Below the pieces are notes generated by a model, which was not told the origin of the DNA, did not search any database, and saw nothing but the letters and a program-made list of their open reading frames with translations. Made by a program: the position numbers and the translations under genes. Positions 13,101 to 24,835 of a stretch of DNA of 64,000 nt are shown piece after piece. The first letter of the stretch is position 1; each line of letters opens with the position of its first letter. Location of the stretch: positions 560,501 through 624,500 of the forward strand of contig NC_077238.1 in NCBI RefSeq assembly GCF_947179165.1, written 5' to 3'. This stretch comes from Solanum dulcamara (Eukaryota > Streptophyta > Magnoliopsida > Solanales > Solanaceae).

Positions 13101-15371
13101 TTGATGTTATCAAGATTAGATCAAAACAGGATTGTCTTGACATCAAAAATAAAGATATCATGGTCTCGATAAGTGATACCCTAAATAACTAATTAATATT
13201 AAGCTTTTCTTCTTTTTTTCCTAGTTAGTAGTAATATTTTGGTGAAACCAAATGCTCTTTCCCCAAATGCAGAAGCACTGTCTTCAATTTTCTAGCCATT
13301 GAGCATTTGTCCTTTTTTCTCTATGATTATTTCTTTTTTCTTTTTGTTTTTTAAAAATCTCTTTAAAATTAGCCACCAAGATGACTGTTTTTGACTCAAA
13401 TAAAAATAATAATAAAAAAAGGTAGGAGACATAACATTCAATGTGACTTCAACAAGTGGAATGAAACATTCATTCTTTTTTCATAATTGATAAAATAGTA
13501 AATAGTTTAGTAACCTTTTTTCTTTGATATTCGGTATTCCATCCGTCTGATATCCGCATAAAGGTTCTTGTTGAATTTGGATTCACGCCTAAAATTTTAT
13601 ATTGAGAAAAAATGCTAGACCAAGAACTAAAATCTGAGATTTTTAGTTAAGAATGAAAAAGCACGTTCACCACATTCATACATATTAATATCAGTTACAT
13701 TGAGTATGTAGACAACCTATATTTAATCATATAATTTATTTATTTTAAAATAAAAGATCGAGAGAATCACATTGTAATAATTTTTCTTCTTACTTATATC
13801 TTAAAAAAGATAACGATACAAAGTATCTAAGTCTGTTTGGTCAGGGTGTCGAAATCAAACTGTTTGCGTATGATACTCTTACAATATTTTCTACAGTCGA
13901 TCTCATCTTAAAATGAGAACATATTATTGAAAGAATCAAAAGAAGTTAATGTAATCATTTTTTTTATCATCGATCTTACTCCCTTTACTCCCTCTGTCCA
14001 ATAATAGATGTCCACTATTAACTTGACACAGAAATTAAAAAGCAATAAATAATAATAGAAGTAATTTTATCAAATCACTCTTATTAAATTTAAGTCATCT
14101 AAACATTAAAAAATAAATAATAAAGATAAAATAGACAAAAATAACAAACTATTCATTGATTTTACAAAATGAATAAATATTATTGAATATTTTAAAATAA
14201 TACAGTGAAAAATAAAGATGGACTAAAGAAGTAATTCTTATTACGAAATCTAGAAGGTTTAATTACACATCATTGGATAAATTTGAGAAATGGGACCCTA
14301 TATTACCAACATTTTCAAATGGTCGTCAAAATTACTAAAATCTATGAATTTAGGCAGTTCAATTTGGCTTTATATATAATCTTCTAGTCAAAGAACAATT
14401 TCAAAGATTTTTCAACAGTAAATGCTAATAAAACGACATACTCCCTTCATTTTATTTACTTATCAAATATTTCTTAATTTGATTATTTTTTTATTTGTCA
14501 ATTTTAACAAATTAAGAAATGATAATTTTTTTTCTTCCTATTATATTCTCAATTTTTGTTAATATTGAGTTAATGTTTTTGAAAAATATAATGAATAGAT
14601 ATGTTTAAACGCTATCGATTAATAGGAGTAAAATGGTAAATTCATTATACTAATCATTGTTTTTTTAATATGTGTGTTAAATTAAAATTTAAAAAGTAAA
14701 ACGAAACGGAGGGGGTATTTTATTGTAGCAATTTAACTTTGTGTCAATATTATTACACCTAGCTTCTTTGAAAATGAAAGAAAAGTTTGAAAATACAAGA
14801 TTTTATCATCACCATTGACCAAAATAGTTCCAATTAAAGTGACTACTCTATATAATTTGTTAGGCTTCTTTTTCCTTGTCCAAGGCTTAAAAACAATTTG
14901 AAGATAAAAAACTTTGCAATACATTTTAATTTTAAGCTTATGTTACCACATACCAAAAAAAAAATATGACTTACTTCAATTATTGTCATGTGGTCAAACT
15001 ATATATTATACCATTCATTTCGATGTGCAAATATTTTACAAAGAAATAGACGTTATTAACCTATATTATAAAGTATTCCATAAAGACCATCTATGTAAAT
15101 TAATAAGTTTTGGATAGCCGTCAAAAATTACGTACTATATATGTACTATAGTTAACGCATTGGCTGCAAACGCAAGCTCGTATATATGTCTATGTGTAGG
15201 TCCATGCATGTATAAAGTTATTTGAGTTGTAATTATATGTATTGTCAGTGTAAAAATATTATACTACTCTATTTGATTATCTTTATTTATTATAATAAGT
15301 AACTTGTCTTATTTTTAAGTTCACATACTAATCTCATTTAATTTGTGGATGCTTATCTATAAAATTTATAA

Positions 15372-15374
<3 letters not shown>
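10182..15374. other. PIN 3' UTR and intergenic spacer
   Basis: The first several hundred bases are probably the PIN 3' UTR, but I cannot place its end. The rest is AT-rich with poly-A and poly-T runs and short chance ORFs. No domain, RNA gene or clear element boundary was recognised. Confidence 0.45.

Positions 15375-15406
<32 letters not shown>
15375..15406. repeat. (AT)16 microsatellite
   Basis: Uninterrupted alternating AT of 32 bases. Confidence 0.95.
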
Positions 15407-15410
<4 letters not shown>

Positions 15411-15805
15411 TATAGGCTAGGTGACTATGTCCACCCTTGGGTGACCTGATTGGATAAAAAGTTTCTTTATATTGACGAGGGATATAACTTTGCTTATTAA
15501 GTTTTGGCTGAACACGTAGATAGATCCTTGAATTTAGTTGATTTTTTTTAGGCACCTCAATTATGCCGTCTTTTTATTGAACTTCTGAATTATACATAAT
15601 TTTTATATTTTAAATATTCATTGTTGACATTACATAAAATGTTTTATCACGTTTGAAGAGTGCGTGAAAAGAATTTTAATGGGCTTATGTGGAATCCTTT
15701 TTGGATGTAACGATCTTCCTTTTTAAGTTCCCTTCAAACGTGATAACACGTTTAATTGATTCCACATCAGTCTTTTACATCCCAAAATGTCATGATAAAC
15801 ATTAA

Positions 15806-16840
15806 GGGTCTATTTTTAAGTCACCCTAGTAATTGGATTTGGTGTAATTACATTGTCTGGCATGTTTGGTTAACCATGTAATTACTTGATCGACAAATAA
15901 TTGGGTGTAATTGGTAAGGGGTAATTACACTTTACAATTCCAAGGAGTGACTATGAATTGGTGTAATTACAAGCTGATTACATTTTAATTTCTTCCTTTT
16001 ATTTTTATTTTTATTTTTTTGTTTTGATTTATTTTTTATTAATATTTTTTAAATTCTTATTATTTTTATTATTTTAATATTTTCTAAGAATATATTTTTA
16101 TTATTTAAATTTTATTTTCTTTTTATTCTCAACCTTTACTTCATGTGATTCAATGCAATTTTTCGTATTATTCTATGTTTATCATTTTTATTAGCATAAT
16201 TTTTCTAGTATTTGAGTTTTTAAATTAAAGTAGAAGTCATTATTGAATAAAGTTGCAAATTTACGTTTTTTCTTTTCTTTTGAATCATATTCATTTATGT
16301 TATGTTGAAATTGACATAAGAGTAGTATTATGTTTAAAATTTTATTTTGAATTTAGAACCTATGTTATATTTTCAGTTTCATTTATTTTATAGTATTGAC
16401 TTGATATTTTGTATTGCAAACCATTTAATTTTTAGTTATACTAGATAGATCATCTTTTTGTCAAATGTTTTAATAATTTTATGACATTATGTTTATAATA
16501 TTAATATTTTTTTCAAGCATGCATTTCATGATGTTTAAAGAAATCTTGTATTTTTAGTTTTTATGATTAATTAATTAAAGTATACTAATTTAAAAAAATA
16601 TAAATCAATTATTTTTATAATATTAGTAAGAATGTATGTTTATTAATTAATATATTTTCAAAAGACAATTTATATATTAAATATTTACTTTAATATCATT
16701 TATAAAGGTTCTTATTTGTCTAATATAAATTATAAGTTTAGATAATTAGATTTTATTTTTAAAATTTAATATAACGTTGTAATTACACTTGTGTAACCAA
16801 ACAGTACAATTGTAATTACACTGTGGCAAACAAACAGGTC
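15806..16840. mobile_element. AT-rich TIR-type element, non-autonomous
   Basis: The left end begins GGGTCTATTTTTAAGTCACC. The complement of the right end begins GACCTGTTTGTTTGCCACAG. Both ends continue with GTGTAATTACA-type motifs, repeated several times inside each end. The interior is extremely AT-rich and non-coding. I could not identify a target-site duplication. A short copy of the same left end lies at 18021-18065. The superfamily is uncertain. Confidence 0.55.
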
Positions 16841-16871
16841 ATCGCAATTCAAAATAAAAGAAAGAAAAAGG

Positions 16872-17480
16872 AAGAGGGTTGCTCCTCGTCACATAAGCTT
16901 ACAAAATTCTGGAATCCATAAAACTAAAAGCAACCAAACAAAATTTAACCAGGGTCGAATATGAAGTTGCCCTTCATCACTCGAATTCTAATGTTGGGCT
17001 TGCCAACTACATCATTATTCAAGGGGGATGTAATCTTAGATGGAATATTTATAGCCTCGATGAAGAAGGTAGTTGTTTTGCACTGTTCAATCATATTTGC
17101 AAGCAAATTAGCCATAGTGTTACCTTCTTTGAATGTGTGACTGAAAGAGAAATGACCAAGTGAACTCATGGATTCAATATGTTGAATATCATCTTTGACC
17201 TGCCAAAATGGGTTTATATTGCCTTTAACCATTTGAATAATCAAGAGAGAGTCGGACACAACAGTAACTTTGTGAAAACCATGATCTAGACATCATCTAA
17301 GGCCAGTTTTTAAAGCTAGATCCTTAGCTAATTATTTGAGCAAAAACCAAAATAGGCACTAAAAGCCATAATCATTTGTCCAGCATGGTCTCTAAGAACT
17401 CCTCCACCTCCGGCACTTCCAGAATTTCCTTTACTACAACCATCCATATTCAGTTTTAGACCATTATGGTTTAATTTGGT
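16872..17480 (-). pseudogene. RNase H relic of a LINE-like retroelement
   Basis: On the minus strand, 17475-17350 encodes LNMDGCSKGNSGSAGGGG and VLRDHAGQ, the start of the RVT_3-type RNase H domain found at the end of plant LINE ORF2 proteins and their domesticated derivatives. After in-frame stops the match resumes at 17259-16945 with SDSLLIIQMVKG and HTFKEGNTMANLLANM, the end of the same domain. Below the stop, a tail with AAGCTTATGTGACGAGGAGC is shared in inverse orientation with 20880-20940. The upstream reverse transcriptase is absent, so the copy is truncated and dead. Confidence 0.75.
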
Positions 17481-17659
17481 CTCATCCATTTCACCAATTT
17501 GATTTCTAGCTTTGGTGTGATGTGATCTATGAGATGAGAGATGCTGATAATAGAAGGTGAAAGTGGAAGCTCTGGAAACTGAGAATTAATAATCAAATAG
17601 AGGAGGTTAGATTATAACCTTGATATGTTCTGGCTAATCAAATATATTTTTATCTTCTA

Positions 17660-17800
17660 TCTTAGTATGACTGACAAATGGTTGGAGAATCTTAATAGTT
17701 TATTAGTTGATTGACTATTTGAATTTTCACTCTGTTGGTAAGGGTTCAATTCATAATCCCCCTCCTTGCCCCCAATTTTTTTTAAAATAAAAATAATACA
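17660..17800 (+). mobile_element. Possible tRNA-derived SINE fragment
   Basis: The segment AAGGGTTCAATTCATAATCC (17741-17760) resembles an RNA polymerase III box B, followed by C-rich sequence and a T run. A box A is not clear. Weak call from pattern only. Confidence 0.3.
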
Positions 17801-18020
17801 TGATTCAAGTCCACTATTCAAATGATCAAATCGAAGAAATGTATCGTGATACAATTCTTTGTTCCACAACTATAAATATAAAGTCCAATCCTTTCGAAGT
17901 GAATAAAAAAAGATAGGTTTTAAGTTATATATATCGATAGTGTATAATTAATAGTTGAAACATATATTACAAGAAGTTAGTTAATTACTCATATTATATA
18001 TTTTTATTTAGTGACACTTA

Positions 18021-18226
18021 GGGTCTATTTGGAAAATCACCTGGTAATTGAAATTAGTGTAATTATTAGGATAGTAATCACCAGCCTAGTAATTAAGTTA
18101 GAGATAAAAAAATGTGCCTTCACTCCTAGTTTTATAATGCGGAGGACAGGTTTCACACCCTTCATGCTCCACTTATCTATTGAATCCCCTTTGAAGAACC
18201 TTTTAAAAAAAATATCAGGGTTATAA
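18021..18226 (+). repeat. Composite repeat scrap (TIR end plus dispersed repeat)
   Basis: 18021-18065 repeats the left end of the element at 15806 (GGGTCTATTT, then a CACC..GGTAATTG pattern). 18097-18226 is a diverged direct copy of 20971-21110, sharing CACTCCTAGTTTTATAATG and TTATCTATTGAAT at the same spacing. Two repeat families abut here. No coding function. Confidence 0.6.
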
Positions 18227-20865
18227 TAATCAATTGTAAAAAGCAACATACATGATACATGTGTGTTTCTATCCGTACCTAGCTACATGCATGAAAAAAC
18301 CAAACATAGTGTTAGTTTGGTTTGCTTGTCAAGTGTCAACACTGAGGGAACTGATCAATCTAAGTTTAAAGACATGATAGCCAGCAAGAAAGCCAGAAAA
18401 TTCGAACACCTCCATTTGTTGTATCCCTTTTTTCCACTATTGTTTGTCTCAAACTTTGAATATTTTTTTTCCTTTAGAAATAATAAAATATTCTAAAAAA
18501 ATATTAGTACATTTTGATTATTAAGGAAACTGCTATTTGTAGTGTTTTTCTTAGAGTTGGAGACACTCGTGGCCCTCTCTCCATAATACTTTGTTCTCTG
18601 GACAAAATTATTATGTTCTTGGCCAGCTACTATATCATGTTCTTCTGCCCTTTTTGCTGTCTCATTTTTGTTCTTTTAATATATGATCCAAATTGATGTA
18701 ATCGTACATATTTCATTGAACGAGCGCGATACAGAGAAAATTAGCATGATCCAGTGCAAAAATGACATGCGTAAATCGAAAAATGGTGTTTTTTTTTTAA
18801 CTTTTTCATCCTCTACATGAGTTAATGCAAGATAGCATGATAACAATTACATAAACTTATATATAAGCAAATTTTACGTTATAATTAAGTCATGTGTCGT
18901 CTGCCCATGCCGTGGACATGTGCATGGGATATATTAGTGTTTTGGGAGAGAAAAAGTGACTCAAGCCAAATATGCATATATTGGCATGTATGTATTATTG
19001 CAATTTGTGGGGTGGAGCAGGATGTATAAAAGTCGATTCAAGATTTAGACTGGACGAATTCAATCTTAAAAAAATAAATGAACTATATAGTATCTTTTAA
19101 ATTATGCATGCATTCGATATATCTATTGAAATGTATTAGAAATCAATTAATTTTCGATTCATATGTTAGATTTTTGATGAAAATTTATTGAAAACGTTTT
19201 TGACGAGTGTTTTTTTTTAACAAAATGTCTATCGAACTGATTTCTAATAGTGTATGTTCATGTCCAAAATATTGAGTTCAAAATATAAAATCCATTGGGT
19301 TTGATGTTGTGGTGGGTTGTGTGGGGACACGGGTGGTAGGGAAGGAGGCTTTGGAGAAGATAATTAAAGGCCAACTAAAGGTAGGGAGGGACCTATATAT
19401 ATATGGGGTGAGATGAAATTTGGCAGAGACTTTTGTGGTTACTCATTTTATGGCTTTTTCCTTGTTTTTATGTGAACTGGAGGATAGAATAATAGAACCC
19501 TTGATTAATTGCCTCTCTTTTCATTTTCCTCTTTTCTCTGTCCCACCTTTTTTTTTAAATTTTTTTGGCAGAGCTAATTAATTTTGCTACCTAGCAAAGA
19601 ATGTGTGGTGGAGATTTTGATGCATACCAAACATGTCCCTACCCTCTTTTAGAATTACATGAAAAAGCTTTAGATTCATTCCTATATATCTTCCAACATA
19701 TATTAGTAAATTTAATTATATTTTCCTTATTTTCAAAGTTTATACCTTAAAAAAAGAAAGAAAAAAAACTCTTTCAAATTCTTGATTCTTTAATTTGGGG
19801 GAGAATGTTTATGCTTTTAGGTACAAGCTAACACTTCTTTTTCTTTAATCAAGCAGAAAATAGCCTCCATTTTTTTTACAACAAGTTTAATTAGAGAACT
19901 AAAGATGTGATGTTGATATCGAAGTATTAATTAAATCTTGAGTAATCATAATTTTAGGCTATTAAAAAAACGTCCACGTTGTTTCTTTTATGTCTCTTAA
20001 TTAATTAATGCATTTTTTCTCATGCAATTTATCCATCAATTTTAATAGCAAGAATAATTAACTAAACTTGCATAATTGGCTTATTTGTAACTTGTACATC
20101 TAGTTATTTATTGTAAGGAATCCCATCACGTGAAAGAAAATGGACAAAGTTAATTAATTTTTGATACGATCATTAAAGAAAAAACAATGGCTATAAAACA
20201 TTGGAAGTTAATGAATGGTTAATGTTATTCCAAGAGAAAACAAACATATGCTTGTGTCCTCGTGTGCATGGCTTTATTCTCTTCAAGGAGCCCATTTTCC
20301 TAATTGTAACGATTTGACATAACTACATATATCTTCTACCGTAAAATGCATTTTATGAGAAGTTAAAAACGGATCTGGAATTTAAATTTAATGTGCACTG
20401 AGCTTATTGTTTGTTAAAATTATAGATTCAGATCTAATATTAAATGTATAACGCTATGTTTGAAAGATTATGGATTCGTGATGAATTTACGACTAATGAA
20501 AGGCTACATGACTACATCCATCTTGACTACAATTTTTATTTTATTTTTTAAAAAAAAACATTTTCTTTAAAAGAACACATAATATTATTATTTTTTTTGA
20601 TAATTATCTCAATAATATTTTGTTTTAAAATCACATAAAATCTTCATCACCCTTTTTCATATATTTCTATTTTTAACTATATCATCCAATTTTATCCAAT
20701 CCAGTCATAAGTCATAACTCATAACCCATACATACATGCTCATATGCTGATTTTTAGAATTTAAATTTTAATCGACTAATCAATTGAGTTACTTTATTCA
20801 AAAATTATTAGTTGTTGGCCTCAAAGCTATTGGATCCGTAACTTTAATTGTCTGATAATTAAAAT
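18227..20865. other. Intergenic, no gene seen
   Basis: AT-rich spacer with poly-T runs. Around 19030-19090 and 20362-20490 there are short stretches of the 'ggatctggaattt'-type repeat common in Solanaceae DNA. No coding pattern recognised. Confidence 0.4.
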
Positions 20866-20869
20866 TTTG

Positions 20870-21110
20870 TTTTGCTGCCTCTAATTCCATGAATTCTAGA
20901 ATTTTTTATAAGCTTATGTGACGAGGAGTTGCAACCTATCTCTTTTTTTTTTTCCTTTTTTTTTGATATAAGTTAGAGAGTAAGGATATGTCCTCACTCC
21001 TAGTTTTATAATGTAGAGGTCATGGATCACCCCCTCCATGCCCCTATAGTTTATCTATTGAATACTCTTTGAGGGAACCTTGAGAAAAAAATTTGCCTGA
21101 TAATTATAAT
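20870..21110 (+). repeat. 3' end of a LINE-like element, second copy
   Basis: 20880-20940 is an inverted copy of the tail of the RNase H relic at 16872-16925, including AAGCTTATGTGACGAGGAG. It is followed by T runs and then the dispersed block 20971-21110, which matches 18097-18226. It looks like the 3' terminus of a related, 5'-truncated retroelement in plus orientation. Confidence 0.55.
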
Positions 21111-24100
21111 TTTGCGTTTTGAGATTAATTTAAAATATTAAAAAATTAAAATTTAAGCCAACCATGACAAAGCCCAGGTCGTTTGAGATGGACTCGCTGA
21201 ATTTCAAGACAAATTGAGGTCATATTTTTATGAGGACACGTCACTATAAAATGCATTTTAATAAAAGAAAACTAGTTCAATGTTTCTCATAAATAAATTA
21301 AGATTGAAAATGGGAAAATCAATGATGTTAGATACAAGTGGGAGTTGGAGATATATAGAAAATCTAAGGCATATAGTTCAAATAAGAATAAATGTAAGCA
21401 AACAAATAAGAGTTAAAGAAATGATTTGATATAGAGATATATATAGTGATAGAGTAAGTAATTTTGTGAGAAAGAGATAGGAAAGAAGTGTCACAATCAG
21501 TGTAGCTTAAACTGCAGACATGGGTTCAGCTCCTTTTGGGACCATTTGAGAACTTGAGAGAGAAATCAAATGCCTATTTTTAATTAAAAAAGAGCGTTTC
21601 ACAACACATTCTAAACCTTTCGATGACGGTCACTAACACAAATACTGAGCAACTTTATCCTCAAAATTTAAATCAAGAACGGAAGAAATTTACCCTTTCG
21701 CCTGTGCCTAAATTTGAATACCAATCTCTACGATTTCCACTCAATTCATTGCCCGTTAGACCATACTCTTGAATGCCCGTTATAATTTCACAAAAGATGT
21801 CAAAAATATATATACATATCTAAAATATTCACTATTACTGGTTGGTCTATTTTGGTCCCAAAATATATAGTTGGCACTGCATGCACATGATGTAACAACA
21901 ACGATCTTCATGTGATAGAACTTTTTTTTGGCTATAGTATGTATATATGTAGAAAATTGACTTCAATTTGTTTTTCCTTTCTCTCATTTTTTATTTATTT
22001 TTGGGGCATTTTGTTAGAGCTATCAAGAGCTGGACCAAAAAGCAGAAATGAGTATCTGGCAATTTTGTGCAGCCATGTGGGACTGTTTTTGTAAGATTGT
22101 ATTTACTTGCAGGACCAAGAATGGTATGATAGGTCCTAGTGTATGTATGTATGTTGTGATTCATTCATTGCTACTTTTTTTAAAAGTCTGACTAGTTTGA
22201 GTTTGGTTACATATGTGAGTACAAGAAAGTTCCAAATTTTGTGAGGTATAATTGTTGGGGTGTTATGTATTCGATATTGATAGTTGAAAAGATTGGAAAC
22301 TATATATATAGTAGAATAATGATCGATATTTTTAATGGTGTGAAGTTTTTTGGGATAAATTATATAGGCTTAATTCATATCACATCATGTTAAAAATATT
22401 TTTGAATTGATATAATTCAACAACCATTATCAAATGATTTGACGAAACAAGTATAGAAATGACTGAATGATATTCACACATTGAATCTTAGAAATGACCC
22501 ATGTGGATCTTAATTCGAGGAAGATTATATTGTTGAATGTGTCAACAAAATCTCACGTTGAACTATCCTATATATGTGAATCATGATTCAATTATTTAAT
22601 ACATGTTAATCATCTTATCCTTTAGGGTTTCTAAGTGAATGATGTGTGAGTTTTAAACTATAAAGCTAGAGAGAAAAAACTTGTTTTTTTTTTTTGGTTT
22701 TCATTTCATGTCTGATATTTACTTCTGATTAATTTGCTTCTTGTGCATACATCATAAAATCTGTAAAATTAGTCAGTTTAAGTGAAAAGAAAAGTTTTCG
22801 CAGTGCATTTATGGCAAACTTGGTGTATATGATAAAACTGAATGTGAAATTGATGTGGTTTCTAAGTGGTCCAATTTTGATTTGTGGCCACAAATGGAAG
22901 TGATATATATACAGTAATAATTGAATCGGTCATTTGGCTCTTATCCACAAGTATTGGATGACAATTTTGCTAAAAAATAAATGTATACCTGGACCTGTTC
23001 ATGTGCTTTCACTTCATTCTTCAGTCTGTCATATATATTTAACTACAATACAATAATACACCTAAAAGTGGTCACAGAAAAAGAATGAAATTAAACATAA
23101 GAGAGTTCTATTTTTGGTCCCCATATTACTGACTACAATGACCAAAATATTTAATGCTTCATGATGGTATTGGCTAAAAAATTAACATTCACTGAAAAAG
23201 TACAAGACATAATTTATTTTGTTCGCAGTCGTTTTTTATTAAAATAAAGAGATAAATGGAGATTGTGATATGTATATCTTTCTGCGTGATTATTTTTTTT
23301 TTGATTAAAGAGAACTTACGAAACAACAACAACATACTCAGTGTAGTCCTACAAGAATTTACAACTTACAAGATACTCGTTGAAAAATATTTGAACATAA
23401 TAATACAAATACATGCACAATCTCGTATATTAGATAGAAAAAGGGGGATTTGGGTGTAAGAACCTGGGACAAAATCTTGTGAGAATTGAACGAGATGCAG
23501 GTCGGCCCAAATATACAAACGAGACAAGAATATTATCACAAATGTAAGCCCACTCACATATCAAACTAAAGGCTTCCCTCTTCTATTTAATGGGCCTCAA
23601 AACTTGGATTAGTCATAGGACTCAAATTTCTTGTTTCAAAGTAGATTAGCCGAGGACCTTCAAGATCATATTGGGATGCATTTGATGAAGTGGGGGAAGC
23701 TTTGATTAATGATCTTTGGGAGAGGCAAATAGAGTCTACAATTGCATTCAAGTACAATTACAAGTGAAGAGCCCAAGCACCTATATGGGTCAATTTACTA
23801 AGCACTCCCTTCATTTCAAATTGTTTATCTGATCTCGGTTCAAAGCTTTTGAATCTTATAATCTTAATTAAAAATATGTGGTCCAAGACTCTTTAATCTT
23901 GTGGTGTAAAATATGTCACGTGAAAATTCGAATTAAAGAGTTGTCTAAAAAGGAAAGAGACATTCTTTTTAAAATCAATTAAAAAGAAAAGTAAGACAAA
24001 CAAATTGAAATGGGTTAAATAATTATTTAGACCTCAATATAATTAGTGAGCATTAGGCCATCTTTCATTTGGATTTTGTTGAATATTGTTATGATTGAAC

Positions 24101-24143
24101 TTTCTTGGTAATCTCCATCTTGAAGATTTCAACTACTTTAGGG
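21111..24143. other. Intergenic, no gene seen
   Basis: About 3 kb of AT-rich spacer. At 23323-23355 there is a scrap of SINE tail in reverse orientation (ACAACAACAACATACTCAGT). Otherwise nothing is recognised. Confidence 0.45.
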
Positions 24144-24280
24144 GTTTTCTTTCTTTATTAATTCAAATGTCAACTACCAGTTGATAGAGTTGACAGTAAA
24201 GTTCATTTAAGAGAAAAAAATAATAGTACGTGCACTGCACTACACAAAATGGTACCATTAATTTGAATCAGTCAAAGTCT
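24144..24280 (+). promoter_or_regulatory. Duplicated promoter segment of the first NLR gene
   Basis: This segment is homologous to 27618-27790, just upstream of the second NLR gene. Both share TTTATTAATTCAAATGTCAA, an AACGTGCACT / TACGTGCACTGCACT-like block, CACTACACA, and a conserved AGTCAA, the complement of a W-box TTGACT (24270-24275 here, 27781-27786 there). W-boxes bind WRKY factors in defence genes. A role here is inferred from conservation between the copies. Confidence 0.6.
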
Positions 24281-24408
24281 CTGTTGTTTAGACTATTCTG
24301 AACATTATTGTGAGTGTGAACCTAAAGTTTGATTGAAAAGAAATGAATACATTTGTCAACAAACCAGTTGTCAATCCACCTACTTAATTAAAGATAAACA
24401 TTACATTT

Positions 24409-24728
24409 GGGTGTGTTCGGTAAATATTTTTAATTTTTTCCATATTCAACTGATCAAAATATGTTTGAAAAACATTTTCGAAAAATAATTTTCCTAATAA
24501 TAGCTTCATAAGTCTTTTTTTAAGTTCATTGTCTTCTTTCACATTCTCACCCCACCACCATCCGAAACCTCACACCCCACTCCATCCAACTCTTATAGTT
24601 TTTTTTTTTAACTAGGTACAAAAATAATATTTTCTTGCTTACTCACTTATTTCTCATAATATTTTTTTTTTGCAGAAAAACAATTTCCTTTCTTACCAAA
24701 ACATTTTCCTTTGTACGAAAAACACCCT
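24409..24728. mobile_element. MITE in the promoter of the first NLR gene
   Basis: The left end GGGTGTGTTCGGTAAATATT and the complement of the right end, AGGGTGTTTTTCGTACAAAG, are imperfect inverted repeats. The interior has the 'aaaacattttcc' motif of a common Solanaceae MITE family. The second NLR gene lacks it between its promoter segment and its ATG, so it inserted after, or was lost from one copy of, the tandem duplication. No clear target duplication found. Confidence 0.6.
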
Positions 24729-24835
24729 AGATGAGTTTTGTTATGTTTGGTCATGAAAATAGTACTTTAGTCATTGTTTGACTAATAAAACCAAGAAGAA
24801 GAAAGCAAAGAAACACAAAACTCTGGGGGGAAAAA

